Source: Sphingomonas sp. UBA978
GTDB taxonomy: Bacteria; Pseudomonadota; Alphaproteobacteria; Sphingomonadales; Sphingomonadaceae
Length of the DNA stretch: 64,000 nt
NCBI RefSeq assembly: GCF_002292295.1
Contig: NZ_DBBS01000020.1
Location: 455,225-519,224 of the forward strand
Reading direction: 5' to 3'
Shown here: piece after piece, positions 26,353-35,114 of the stretch
How positions within the stretch are numbered: position 1 is the stretch's first letter
How the letters are laid out: every line of letters begins with the position of its first letter
Position numbers and translations under genes: made by a program
Notes under the pieces: generated by a model
What the model was told of the DNA's origin: nothing
Databases searched by the model: none
The model's input: the letters and a program-made list of their open reading frames with translations, nothing else

Positions 26353-28497
26353 ATGATCCTCCGTACGCTGCTGATCGCCTCCACCATCCTTGCCGCCGGC
26401 CCGGCGCTCGCCCAAGTGAAGCCCGCCCCAATGAAGCCTGACATGACCCATATGACCGACACCGATCCCTATCTCTGGCTCGAGGACAAGGACGGCGCGA
26501 AGCCGCTCGCCTGGGTCGAGGCCGAGAATGCGAAGACGCTGCCGCGCCTGCAATCCGATCCGCGCTACCGCACCTTCTATGCCGAGGCGCTGGCGATCGC
26601 CTCGGCCAAGGATCGCATTCCGATGCCGAACCAGCTGTTCGGCCGCATCTACAATTTCTGGCGCGACTCCGATCATCTGCAGGGCATCTGGCGCTGGACG
26701 ACCGAGGCCGGCTACGCAGCCGCGCAGCCGCAATGGACGACGGTGCTCGACCTCGACGCGCTGTCGCGGGCGGAGGGCAAGAAATGGGTGTGGAAGGGCG
26801 CATCCTGCCTCCAGCCCGACGAGCGGCTCTGCCTCGTGGCGCTGTCCGAGGGCGGCGAGGATGCGATCAGCTATCGCGAGTTCGATCTGGCCGCGGGCCG
26901 GTTCGTCGACGGCGGCTTCGCGCTGCCCAAGTCGAAGCAGGGCGCGGCGTGGCTCGACAAGGACACGCTGCTGGTCAGCCGCGACTGGGGGCAGGGGACG
27001 ATGACCGCGTCCAGCTATCCCTTCGTCGTCAAGCTGGTGAAGCGCGGCCAGCCGCTCGAACAGGCGCAGGAGATCTTCCGCGGGCAGCCGACCGACCAGC
27101 TCGGCACCTATGCGGGCGTCATCACCGACGGGCAGGGCAACCGGCTGGTCGCGATCGAGCGGCGCACGACCTTCTTCGGCGGCGAGACGCATGTCTGGAC
27201 GCCGCAGGGGACGAAGAAGCTCGACATTCCGGCACGCACCTTCCCCGCCGGGATGGTCGCCGGGCAGGTGCTGTTCCAGACCAGCGATCCCTGGGGCGCG
27301 GTGCCGGCCGGTGCGGTCGCCTCGGCGCCGCTCGCCGATGTGCAGGCGAATGCGATCCGGCCGACCGTGCTGTTCGCGCCGACGCCGCGCCAGTCGGTCG
27401 ACGAGGTGGTGACGACGAAGGGCCATGTCGTCCTGATCTACAACGACAACGTCCGGGGCCGCGCCGCGATCTACACGCCCGGCGCGGCGGGCTGGACGTC
27501 GCGGCCGGTGGCGCTGCCCGACAACGCCTCGCTCGGCGTCGCCAGCGCCGACGACAAAGGCGATCACGCCTATCTGACCGTCACCGGCTTCCTGACGCCG
27601 ACCACCCTGCTGCCGCTCGATGCCGCCGCGGCGACGGCGGCGGCGCCGGTCAAGACGCTGCCGGCGAAGTTCGACGCGAGCGGCCTGGTGGTCGAACAGC
27701 ATGAGGCGACCTCGACCGACGGGACGAAGGTGCCGTATTTTATCGTCCATAAAAAGGGCATCGCGCTCGACGGCACCACGCCGACGATCATGACGGCCTA
27801 TGGCGGCTTCGAACTGCCGATGCTGCCGAGCTACAATGCCTCGACCGGCAAGCTGTGGCTGGAGCGCGGCGGCAGCTACGTCCTCGCCAACATCCGTGGC
27901 GGCGGCGAGTTCGGGCCGAAATGGCATGACGCCGGCCGCAAGACCAAGCGGCAGGTGATCTACGACGATTTCGCCAGCGTCGCGAAGGACCTGTTCGCGC
28001 GGAAGCTGACCAGCCCACAGACGCTCGGCATCTATGGCGGGTCGAACGGCGGGCTGCTGATGGGCGTCGAGTTCAACCAGCATCCCGATTTGTGGAAGGC
28101 GGTGACCATCCAGGTGCCGCTGCTCGACATGATCCGCTACGAACAGATCGCCGCCGGCGCATCCTGGGTCGACGAATATGGCTCGGTGAGCGTCCCGGAG
28201 GAAAAGGCGTTCCTCGAGACGATCTCGCCCTACCGGAACATCCGCAAGGGCGTCGCCTATCCCGAGCCCTATATCTGGACGACGACCAAGGACGACCGCG
28301 TCGGGCCGCAGCACGCCCGCAAGTTCGCCGCGCGGCTCAAGGAATACGGCCTGCCGTACCTGTTCTACGAGGACACCGCCGGCGGCCATTCGGGCGATGC
28401 CGACATTGAACAGGGTGCCCGGCTACAGGCGCTCCAGATGACCTATTTCGCACAGAAGCTGATGGGGCCGGCGAAGACGACGACCGCGGCGAAGTGA
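26353..28497 (+). CDS. Prolyl oligopeptidase family serine peptidase (S9A), exported
   Basis: A 714-residue peptidase. The start at 26353 follows AAGGGAGA and gives a clean signal peptide cut after ALAQ (about residue 20), so it acts in the periplasm. The N-terminal half is the beta-propeller that restricts access to short peptides; the C-terminal alpha/beta-hydrolase domain has GGSNGG (nucleophile Ser564), TKDDRVGP (Asp647/648) and GGHSG (His679). Earlier landmarks DPYLWLED and NIRGGGEFG are typical of S9A enzymes. It cleaves short peptides, generally after proline, but the specificity of this member is not known. Confidence 0.93.
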   Translation: MILRTLLIASTILAAGPALAQVKPAPMKPDMTHMTDTDPYLWLEDKDGAKPLAWVEAENAKTLPRLQSDPRYRTFYAEALAIASAKDRIPMPNQLFGRIYNFWRDSDHLQGIWRWTTEAGYAAAQPQWTTVLDLDALSRAEGKKWVWKGASCLQPDERLCLVALSEGGEDAISYREFDLAAGRFVDGGFALPKSKQGAAWLDKDTLLVSRDWGQGTMTASSYPFVVKLVKRGQPLEQAQEIFRGQPTDQLGTYAGVITDGQGNRLVAIERRTTFFGGETHVWTPQGTKKLDIPARTFPAGMVAGQVLFQTSDPWGAVPAGAVASAPLADVQANAIRPTVLFAPTPRQSVDEVVTTKGHVVLIYNDNVRGRAAIYTPGAAGWTSRPVALPDNASLGVASADDKGDHAYLTVTGFLTPTTLLPLDAAAATAAAPVKTLPAKFDASGLVVEQHEATSTDGTKVPYFIVHKKGIALDGTTPTIMTAYGGFELPMLPSYNASTGKLWLERGGSYVLANIRGGGEFGPKWHDAGRKTKRQVIYDDFASVAKDLFARKLTSPQTLGIYGGSNGGLLMGVEFNQHPDLWKAVTIQVPLLDMIRYEQIAAGASWVDEYGSVSVPEEKAFLETISPYRNIRKGVAYPEPYIWTTTKDDRVGPQHARKFAARLKEYGLPYLFYEDTAGGHSGDADIEQGARLQALQMTYFAQKLMGPAKTTTAAK

Positions 28498-28502
28498 GTG
28501 CG

Positions 28503-28534
28503 CCGCCACCGCGGGCATCGCCCCGCGGTGGCGG
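28503..28534. terminator. Bidirectional hairpin between convergent genes
   Basis: Two perfectly complementary 13-base arms, CCGCCACCGCGGG and CCCGCGGTGGCGG, around a 6-base loop, six bases after the oligopeptidase stop and before the convergent tetR end. Very stable, but without a T-run. Confidence 0.65.
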
Positions 28535-28545
28535 GTTGGTCCCGG

Positions 28546-29124
28546 CTAGTCGGTGTCCGTCGACGGCAATGACTCCAGCAGCTTCGCCCGGCAGACGTGC
28601 AAGATCTCATCGGCGAGCGGCGAATCGTCCGGACATGCGCGCGACAGCACGACCGCACCCAGCAGGTGCGCGAACATGTCGATCGCTTGCGCCCGCACCG
28701 CGTCCTGCCCCCCGTCGCCGAACATGCCCCCGCGTTCCACCGCGTCGAGGATGCGTTCGATCCCATCGGCGAACGTCGCCTTGAGATGCCCCGACTGGCG
28801 CGCGGCGTCGCCCGATAGCGCTGCCATCGTACAGCCGGCACCGCGACCGTCGCGATGCTCTCTCGACGTGTAGAAATCGATGAACTGGCGGATGTCGCCG
28901 CTGCCGGCCTGATCGAGGATCTGCGCGACGCCGCTTGCCGCCGCCTCGGCCATCAGGTCGGCCTTGGAGCCGAAGTGCTTGTAGAAGCCGCCATGGGTCA
29001 GCCCCGCCGCCCCCATCAGATCCGCCACGCTCACCCCGTCATAGCCCTGCTCGCGGAACATCGCCGACGCCGCGTCGACGATGCGCACCCGGTTCTCCTG
29101 CGACTGCGCCTTGGTGATCTTCAT
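28546..29124 (-). CDS. TetR-family transcriptional repressor
   Basis: A 192-residue regulator. The N-terminal helix-turn-helix reads VADLMGAAGLTHGGFYKHFGSK at about residues 33-54, close to the TetR/AcrR consensus; the rest is a ligand-binding helical domain. The ATG at 29124 has GAGG seven bases before it. Divergent from an SDR and quinone-oxidoreductase pair, with a 32-base palindrome between them that overlaps its own promoter, so autorepression and control of those two genes are likely. The inducer is probably an electrophile or carbonyl substrate of those enzymes; this is inference. Confidence 0.92.
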   Translation of the reverse strand: MKITKAQSQENRVRIVDAASAMFREQGYDGVSVADLMGAAGLTHGGFYKHFGSKADLMAEAAASGVAQILDQAGSGDIRQFIDFYTSREHRDGRGAGCTMAALSGDAARQSGHLKATFADGIERILDAVERGGMFGDGGQDAVRAQAIDMFAHLLGAVVLSRACPDDSPLADEILHVCRAKLLESLPSTDTD

Positions 29125-29154
29125 AGGGGACCTCTTTGCCCGACACTGCCGCCT

Positions 29155-29183
29155 GCTATACATTGATGTCGACCATAATCAAA
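29155..29183 (-). promoter_or_regulatory. Proposed tetR promoter
   Basis: On the minus strand TTGATT (29183-29178) and TATAGC (29160-29155) are spaced by exactly 17 bases, about 30 bases upstream of the tetR start. The -35 lies inside the left arm of the palindrome at 29174-29205. Confidence 0.5.
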
Positions 29184-29205
29184 CCTGTTGACGAGTTTGA
29201 TTATG
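29174..29205. promoter_or_regulatory. TetR operator: 32-base perfect palindrome
   Basis: CATAATCAAAC (29174-29184) and GTTTGATTATG (29195-29205) are exact reverse complements, separated by 10 bases that include TTGACG, a possible -35 for the rightward SDR promoter. AT-rich arms in GC-rich surroundings, placed between a TetR gene and its divergent partners, are what a TetR operator should look like. Confidence 0.75.
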
Positions 29206-29286
29206 AGTGACATCATAAAGCTACAGAGACCGGATGCAGGGGCGGATACCCTGCCGGTCTCGTCACTGGCGCTGAAGGACATCCGT

Positions 29287-30096
29287 ATGACAACACCGAA
29301 AAAAGTGGCACTCGTGACGGGTGCATCGTCGGGAATCGGCGAAGCGGCGGCGCTGCAGCTCCTGTCGGCGGGCTATAGGGTCTACGGCACCAGCAGGCGC
29401 GGTGCGGACGCGGGCGACCGCGCGTTTCCGCTGCTCGCGCTCGACGTGACCGACGACGCGTCGGTCGCCGCCGCGATCGCGCAGCTGGTGGAGCGCGAAG
29501 GGCGGATCGACCTTCTGGTCAACAACGCGGGTGTCGGCGTGACGGGCGCGGCCGAGGAAAGCTCGATCGAGCAGGTCCATGCGCTGTTCGAAACCAACTT
29601 CCACGGCGTGGTCCGCGTCACCAACGTCGTCCTGCCGATCATGCGCCGGCAGGGCAGTGGACGCATCCTCAACATCGGGTCGGGGCTCGGCCTTATCCCG
29701 GCGCCGTTCAACGCTTATTATTCGGCGACCAAGCACGCGCTGGAGGGATATTCCGAATCGCTCGACCATGAGGTGCGCGGGTTCGGCGTGCGGATCGTCG
29801 TCATCGAGCCGGGCGCGACGCGGACCGCGTTCGAGACGAGCACCGTCCCGTCGGACAAGCCGATGGCCGCCTATGACGCGATCCGGGCGAAGTATCTCGC
29901 CGCCTACGATCAGGCCATCGCACATGCCGGCAGCGCGCAGGACGTCGCGGCGACGATCGTCCGCGCCGCCAGCGCCGGCACCCCCCGGCTGCGCTATCCG
30001 TCCGGCAAGGATGCCAGGCAAGGCGCATTCGCCCGCAGGTTCCTTCCCCGATCCCTGTTCGATCGGGTGCTGCACAAGCAGTTCGGGCTTGCGTAG
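29287..30096 (+). CDS. SDR-family oxidoreductase
   Basis: A 269-residue classical short-chain dehydrogenase. TGASSGIG is at 11-18, NNAG at 79-82, catalytic Ser132 and YSATK with Tyr145 and Lys149. The ATG at 29287 has GAAGGA nine bases upstream; the ORF extends further upstream, but that part contains the operator and is not protein-like. First gene after the TetR operator and 58 bases before a quinone oxidoreductase, so probably an operon for reduction of carbonyl compounds. Substrate unknown. Confidence 0.92.
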   Translation: MTTPKKVALVTGASSGIGEAAALQLLSAGYRVYGTSRRGADAGDRAFPLLALDVTDDASVAAAIAQLVEREGRIDLLVNNAGVGVTGAAEESSIEQVHALFETNFHGVVRVTNVVLPIMRRQGSGRILNIGSGLGLIPAPFNAYYSATKHALEGYSESLDHEVRGFGVRIVVIEPGATRTAFETSTVPSDKPMAAYDAIRAKYLAAYDQAIAHAGSAQDVAATIVRAASAGTPRLRYPSGKDARQGAFARRFLPRSLFDRVLHKQFGLA

Positions 30097-30154
30097 CCCG
30101 GGACCGACACGGGCCTTTCCGACACAGATTATCACCGAACACGAGGGGAATAGC

Positions 30155-31144
30155 ATGAAAGCCGTTCGATTTCACGCAACCGGCGACGCCAGCGTCCTGA
30201 CCTATGAGGACGCGCCCGAGCCGACGCCACAGGACCATGAGGTGCTGGTGCGCGTCGAGGCCACGGGGGTCAATTTCGCCGATATCATGCGTCGACGCGG
30301 AGACGATTATCCGGAGGCATCGCCGCTGCCCTTCACCCTCGGCGCGGAGATCGCCGGCACGATCACTGCGGTCGGCAAAGCCGTGACCTCGCTGCACGTT
30401 GGCATGCCGGTGCTGGCGGTCGTCGGAGCGGGAGGATATGCGCAATATCTGTGCGTGCCGGAGGCGATCGTGGTGCCCTTGCCCGAGGGCGTGGCGCCGG
30501 TTCAGGCCGCGGCGATGATGGCCAACGGCCTGACCGCCGCGCTCGTGCTGCGCAATGCGGCCCGGCTGGCGCCCGGTGAAACCGTGTTGATCGAGGCGGC
30601 CGCCGGGGGCCTCGGCTCGTTCGCGGTGCAACTCGCCAAGGTCTACGGCGCCGGCAAGGTCATCGCCGCCGCCAGCACCCCGGAAAAGCGCGCCATCGCC
30701 GAGCGTCTGGGTGCGGATGCGACCGTCGACTATACCGCGCCCGGCTGGGCCGAACAGGTGCGCGCGCTGACCGACGGCAAGGGCGTCGACATCGTCGTTG
30801 AAACCGCCGGTGGCGACAATGTCGCCGAGGCATTCCGGGCACTGGCGCCGTTCGGCCGGATGATCTTCGTCGGCCAGTCCAGCGGCAAGACGAGCCTGAT
30901 CGATCCGTGGGACCTGATCGTGCCGAACCATACGCTCACAAGCTTTTACGTCGGCGCCTATGCGGCCTTCCCCGATGTGATCCAGTCCACCCTGACCGAG
31001 ATCTTCGGACTGATCGTCTCCGGTCGGATCGCGCTGCAGGTGAATACCGTCCTGCCGCTGTCGCAGGCCGCCGAAGCGCACCGCCTGCTGGAAGGCCGCC
31101 AGACGGCGGGCAAGGTCGTGCTGCAGCCCTGGGTCGACGTCTGA
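30155..31144 (+). CDS. Quinone oxidoreductase-like zinc-independent dehydrogenase (MDR)
   Basis: A 329-residue NADPH-dependent medium-chain reductase of the zeta-crystallin/QOR group. It starts MKAVRFHATGDASVLTYED at an ATG with GAGGGG seven bases before it. The segment GVNFADIMRRRG and the nucleotide loop AAAGGLGSFAVQLAK (about 150-164) are typical; the catalytic and structural zinc cysteines of alcohol dehydrogenases are missing. Likely reduces quinones or reactive enones. Paired with the SDR under the TetR operator; the accessory region begins just after its stop. Confidence 0.9.
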   Translation: MKAVRFHATGDASVLTYEDAPEPTPQDHEVLVRVEATGVNFADIMRRRGDDYPEASPLPFTLGAEIAGTITAVGKAVTSLHVGMPVLAVVGAGGYAQYLCVPEAIVVPLPEGVAPVQAAAMMANGLTAALVLRNAARLAPGETVLIEAAAGGLGSFAVQLAKVYGAGKVIAAASTPEKRAIAERLGADATVDYTAPGWAEQVRALTDGKGVDIVVETAGGDNVAEAFRALAPFGRMIFVGQSSGKTSLIDPWDLIVPNHTLTSFYVGAYAAFPDVIQSTLTEIFGLIVSGRIALQVNTVLPLSQAAEAHRLLEGRQTAGKVVLQPWVDV

Positions 31145-31591
31145 TCCACCGCGGCGTGGAACAATCGGAATCGGGTTCCGCGATGCGGGGAACAGCAGGG
31201 AAGGGGTGGCGGAGCGCACTCGATGGTCATGAGCACGACGTCTCCGCTATCGCCCTTTGACGCCGCCGGACGCGAGCCGGAACGTTTTATCCACCCGGCG
31301 ATCGGCTCAGGGGCATCCACCCATGTCTCGTACGCTTGGCTTTCGAGCAGCGGGCGTCGGTTTTCTTACCCACGTATTGCGCCAGTCCAGAGGGCGCCCG
31401 TCCTGCGCATGCAGGTCCAGCCGGGCGACGGGGGCGTCTGTTTCAATGGGGTTCATGCTTCACTCGCGCGCCGGACCAGCGGACAGTCCCTCGTTAATCG
31501 AACATCCGCAGCAGCGGGGGCACTCCTTTGCGCCCTGACGCTGCAGGCGCCCTACACCTCACGGTGCGGGGCGCTGACCCACCGCAAACGC
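31145..31591. other. Intergenic stretch at the left side of the accessory region
   Basis: About 450 bases without a gene I can support. One leftward ORF of 49 codons (31456-31307) starts MNPIETDAPVARLDLHAQDG, and a second leftward reading continues from it in another frame (VDAPEPIAGWIKRSGSRPAA). Together they look like the decayed N-terminal part of a lost gene, but I recognise no family. No tRNA, integrase or attachment repeat was found here, so the left boundary of the insertion is not defined. Confidence 0.4.
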
Positions 31592-33569
31592 TTATGCGTT
31601 CGCCACGCCCTCAAATAAATACCTTAGAGGGGCAGGGCAGAAGACCCGGTGTTCCGTTAGCACTTCTTCCACGACAGCCATGACCAGCGCCCCGCGATTG
31701 GACCACTTTCTCAGGTACGGAAATGCTGCACGGAGGGCGTCTTCGAGGGCGTGGTCGTCCATTGTGGCGTAGTCGCGCAGCACGTTTGACGTTTCCCCGC
31801 CCAGGTAAGTGATGGCCACCGGTCCGTTGGTGTTGCCAGGCAGCACCCTGTGCTGAACTGCATCAACCAGCCGTTGGATGTCCGCTGTGTTGAGCGTGTC
31901 GGCACCAGCGAAACGATCGATATCGTCCAGTCCCTCCGGTGGCCTTCGCTCCTTGAGGAGCAGTAGGCAGATGAGCAGCGGATCGAGAAGCAGGTTCTCA
32001 ATGCCGTCATGCGTGCCCTCCGCAACCACCCTGACACGATCGGTTGACGTAGTCCCGCCGTCCCAGTCGACGATGCCAAAGACGCTCATGTTGCCCGTCT
32101 CGTTCAGGCGCTGGACGATGTTCGTGACGACGGTACAGCCACTGTTTATCTCACCGCCGTCTTTGTTGCGCATGCCGGTAGAGAGGAATTTAAGCTCCCG
32201 AGTGCAATTTATACGACCTTTCACGAGCGAGTATACACGCTCGTAGATAGCGGCATCAGTATCGCTCTCGGTGAAAATTTGCCTACGGCCAGAATAATCA
32301 ATTGACAGCATGGGTACGCCGAAAGTCAGCCTGTTCAGGGCATCCTGCTTAGATATTTTCCTCAGGCCAGAACGGCCATCACGCATCTCAAACATTGCTT
32401 CTTCAGGTGCGAGGGCAATGGTGGTAGGAGAGTGGGTTGTCAGGATGCAGTTAATTCCCTGCTCCTCCACGATGCCGCTTTGGACGGCGGTGAGCCAATA
32501 GTGGACCATCTCTGGGTGTAAGGGCGCGTCCATCTCGTCCAGCAGGAGGAGTGAAGGTCGAGTCACCCTGGTAAGGTCATCGTCGTAGCTGATTGACGAT
32601 ATTGCGAACTGGAGGAGTATCTTCTCGCCAGACGACAGGTTTGTCGGCGCCACGGCGTCCCCGGTGTCTTGCCGTTGAAGGGAGAAAGAGACAGGCGAGA
32701 AGTCGTAGAGGTTCGGCGGTGTTGCGATGTACGGTAGGCGGAAGGACTGGAAGAGTGCCGATATCTCGTCCCATGGTGGGGCCCCGTAGGTGGAACGAAA
32801 CGCCTCCTCGTTAAGCGCCGACGAGGTCCCGTTCGCGTTGTCCTGGAGGCGAGCCAATTGGTTCTTGAGGGCCGCGTCGCGGTACCTGCCGAACAAAGTC
32901 GCAAGATCGGCTTGAAATTGGTCAGTGCCCCAGGGCCTCAGCGCGCGTGCCTGTTCCTGCGTTACAGAAAGGATCGGCACGCCCAGCTTGGTCGCTATCC
33001 GAGCGATCGGTGCGAGGGCGCCGGCGACCATCGCTTGGTTTGGGGCAGAGACACCAGAACTAAATGGGTTGGCCATCGCTGAGGCGGCCGCTGCGAAGAG
33101 GTCGGCAATCTGCTCCGGCTCCGCCCGATTGCCCGCTCGCCGAATAACTTCGGCCTCACCCAGCCGCCACGGGTCCTGCCCACCCGCGAAGGCAAAAAGC
33201 GGCTCACCGATGAGTTGCTCGAGCTGAGCATTGAAGGGGTTGAGAAGCATTTGCCGCGCGCTGTCGAACGGGATTGCTTCCGGCTGCGGCATCGACTGGG
33301 CTTCAACCGACATGTATGTCGATTGCGCCACCGGCACATTCATAGCTGCCGCTGAACCTGTCGACAGCAGCCTGACCGGCCCACTCGGCTGTAGCATGGG
33401 CATGTTGCCGGCGACTTCTACAACCGAGTTGTGCACTGAGCCGTTTGCGATCGCTTCAAGGAGGTGAGTCGCCACTGCCGTTGAGTCCGAGGATGATCGC
33501 GAGGGGCGGCAGATCGACAGGCGGAAACGCGGTGATCGAGAGGTGACGCCGCCGAAATTCTAGTCGCAT
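31592..33569 (-). pseudogene. AAA ATPase with TOPRIM-like domain (OLD-like), broken in Walker A
   Basis: Reading from the ATG at 33569 gives MRLEFRRRHLSITAF, then LAIILGLNGSG, the start of an ABC-type Walker A. There the frame is lost and runs quickly to a stop. The next frame resumes at once with THLLEAIANG and stays open for over 600 codons. Restoring five bases (for example AAGTC) would give GLNGSGKST and join the frames. Numbering from the internal GTG at 33475, the rest is well preserved: signature LSSGEK at 280-285, Walker B LLLLDEMDAP at 309-318, switch histidine in TTHSP (348), then a TOPRIM-like part with Glu403 and VDWDG (Asp470, Asp472). This combines the ATPase and nuclease features of OLD-family proteins, many of which act in phage defence. 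A P-loop-less protein from the GTG is possible but unlikely to bind ATP. The base composition is visibly richer in A/T than neighbouring genes. Confidence 0.8.
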
Positions 33570-33654
33570 GTAAGGCCGCCCGAGAATTTGTTGGTAGATG
33601 GTGCGGCACGGTATGCGAGCCGACCTGTCGGCACCAGTGCGAGAACAGCTTTGT

Positions 33655-33744
33655 TGGCGGAAGAGGTGGGATTCGAACCCACGGAACGGTTGCCCGTTCG
33701 CCGGTTTTCAAGACCGGTTCCTTAAACCACTCGGACACTCTTCC
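33655..33744 (-). tRNA. tRNA-Ser (anticodon TGA)
   Basis: A 90-base class II tRNA with encoded CCA. Acceptor GGAAGAG pairs with CTCTTCC, the D-arm is intact, anticodon stem CCGGT pairs with ACCGG around CTTGAAA (anticodon TGA), the long variable arm CGGGCAACCG is typical of serine, and the T-loop is TTCGAAT. It stands between the broken ATPase gene and a second, half tRNA-Ser. Confidence 0.96.
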
Positions 33745-33868
33745 GTACCACCAACCGGCTTGCAGCTTACGACATGCTTATGGGCGTTTGCACTCCCAAT
33801 CATAGCCCAGCCGCAAACCCCCAGAAATCCTCGCCTATTCGCCTCCTCTGCAGTGTAGCTCCAGTGGC

Positions 33869-33907
33869 TTTCAAGACCGCTGCCTTAAACCACTCGGCCA
33901 TCTCTCC
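33869..33907 (-). pseudogene. tRNA-Ser 5'-half fragment
   Basis: Thirty-nine bases match the 5' half of a tRNA-Ser, from acceptor strand GGAGAGA through the D-arm to the anticodon loop CTTGAAA; 32 of 39 bases agree with the intact tRNA at 33655. After GCC in the anticodon arm the cloverleaf is lost, with no T-arm or 3' acceptor in the next 120 bases. The differences from the intact gene show that it comes from another tRNA-Ser version, probably the original occupant of this site. Confidence 0.8.
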
Positions 33908-34003
33908 GTGGTCGGCCCCGGATAGTCGCACCGCGGCTGCCCGTGCAAGCCCTGCGACGATAAGAGGTTCCCGTCACCGCCCCCCTGTGGCACCACGATC
34001 GGC

Positions 34004-35044
34004 ATGTGGGGGCAAATGACACGGGGCTTGCGGGCCGGTATTCTGGCAACGACGCTGGCGCTGGCTTCGGCCAGTCCGGCGGCGGCGCAGGACGAGGCGG
34101 GGTTCCAGGCGTATCTGCCGACGCTCCGCCAGCAGGCGGAGGCGGCGGGCGTCTCGCAGCGCACGATCGACGCGGTGTTCCCGACGCTGACGCTCAGCGA
34201 ACGCACGATCCAGCTCGACCGCGCGCAGCCGGGCAATCCGGGCAGCACCGCCACCCCGCCGTTCGCGCCCTACAAGGCGAGCCATGTCGACGCGGCGCGG
34301 ATCGGCCGCGGGCGGACGACCTATCAGGCGCAGCGCGCACGGCTATCGCGGGTCGAGCGCGAGACGGGCGTGCCCGAATCGATCATGGTCGCGATCTGGG
34401 GGCATGAGACCAATTACGGCGCCTATACCGGCAATTTCGACCTGCTGCGCAGCCTCGCCAGCCTCGCCTACGAAGGGCGCCGGCGCAGCCTGTTCGCGGG
34501 CGAGTTCGTCGCGGGGCTCAAGATCCTCGACCGTGGCATCCCGCGCGAACGTCTGGTCGGCAGCTGGGCGGGGGCGACCGGCAACCCGCAGTTTCTGCCC
34601 TCCGTGTACCTCCGTCTCGCGCGTGACGGCGATGGCGACGGGCGTGCCGATATCTGGACCAGCCCCGCCGATACGCTCGCCTCGATCGGCAATTATTTCC
34701 AGAACGCCGGTTGGCGCCCGGGCCAGCCCTGGGGCGTCGCGGTCACCGTACCGGCCGGGTTCGACCGGTCGGGCATCGCCAACCGGCTCGTCTCGCCGCG
34801 CTGCCCGCGCGTGTTCGAACGCCACAGTCGCTGGCGGACGATGGCGGAATGGCGCGCCGCCGGCGTCGTGCCGCAGGGCAGGGCATGGCCGGCGGACGGC
34901 GTGCTGGCGACGCTGATCGAGCCCGACGGCCCGGGCGCGACCGCCTATCTGCTGACCGGCAACTACCGCGTCATCCTCGATTACAATTGTTCCAACTTCT
35001 ATGCCCTCTCCGTCGGCCTGCTCGCCGATGCGGTAGAGGGCTGA
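34004..35044 (+). CDS. mltB: Lytic murein transglycosylase, MltB family
   Basis: Cleaves peptidoglycan glycan strands between MurNAc and GlcNAc with formation of an anhydro end. About 346 residues: a signal peptide ending SPAAAQD (cut near 29), then the SLT-like domain. The catalytic glutamate is Glu135 in AIWGHETNYG, and later motifs GSWAGATGNPQFLPSVY, DGDGDGRADIWTSPADTLASIGNYF and the C-terminal LLTGNYRVILDYNCSNFYALSVG match the soluble MltB group. There is no lipobox, so it is periplasmic. The ATG at 34016 is an alternative start giving a more compact signal peptide. Divergent from the tRNA-Ser site. Confidence 0.92.
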   Translation: MWGQMTRGLRAGILATTLALASASPAAAQDEAGFQAYLPTLRQQAEAAGVSQRTIDAVFPTLTLSERTIQLDRAQPGNPGSTATPPFAPYKASHVDAARIGRGRTTYQAQRARLSRVERETGVPESIMVAIWGHETNYGAYTGNFDLLRSLASLAYEGRRRSLFAGEFVAGLKILDRGIPRERLVGSWAGATGNPQFLPSVYLRLARDGDGDGRADIWTSPADTLASIGNYFQNAGWRPGQPWGVAVTVPAGFDRSGIANRLVSPRCPRVFERHSRWRTMAEWRAAGVVPQGRAWPADGVLATLIEPDGPGATAYLLTGNYRVILDYNCSNFYALSVGLLADAVEG

Positions 35045-35114
35045 CGCCACGCGCTTGCGGCGCTATGCCTGCTCCATTCCCGCTACACGTCCCCGGAAAG
35101 TCAAAGACGACGTC

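Noticed and set aside
31592..33475. The ATPase gene as an intact 627-residue protein starting at GTG
   Set aside because: The Walker A sequence lies just upstream in another frame, so the GTG is an accident of the frameshift rather than a true start.
33745..33868. A hidden 3' half of the second tRNA-Ser or an attachment repeat between the two tRNA sequences
   Set aside because: No T-loop (TTCGAAT) or matching acceptor strand is present in this interval or in 31145-31591.
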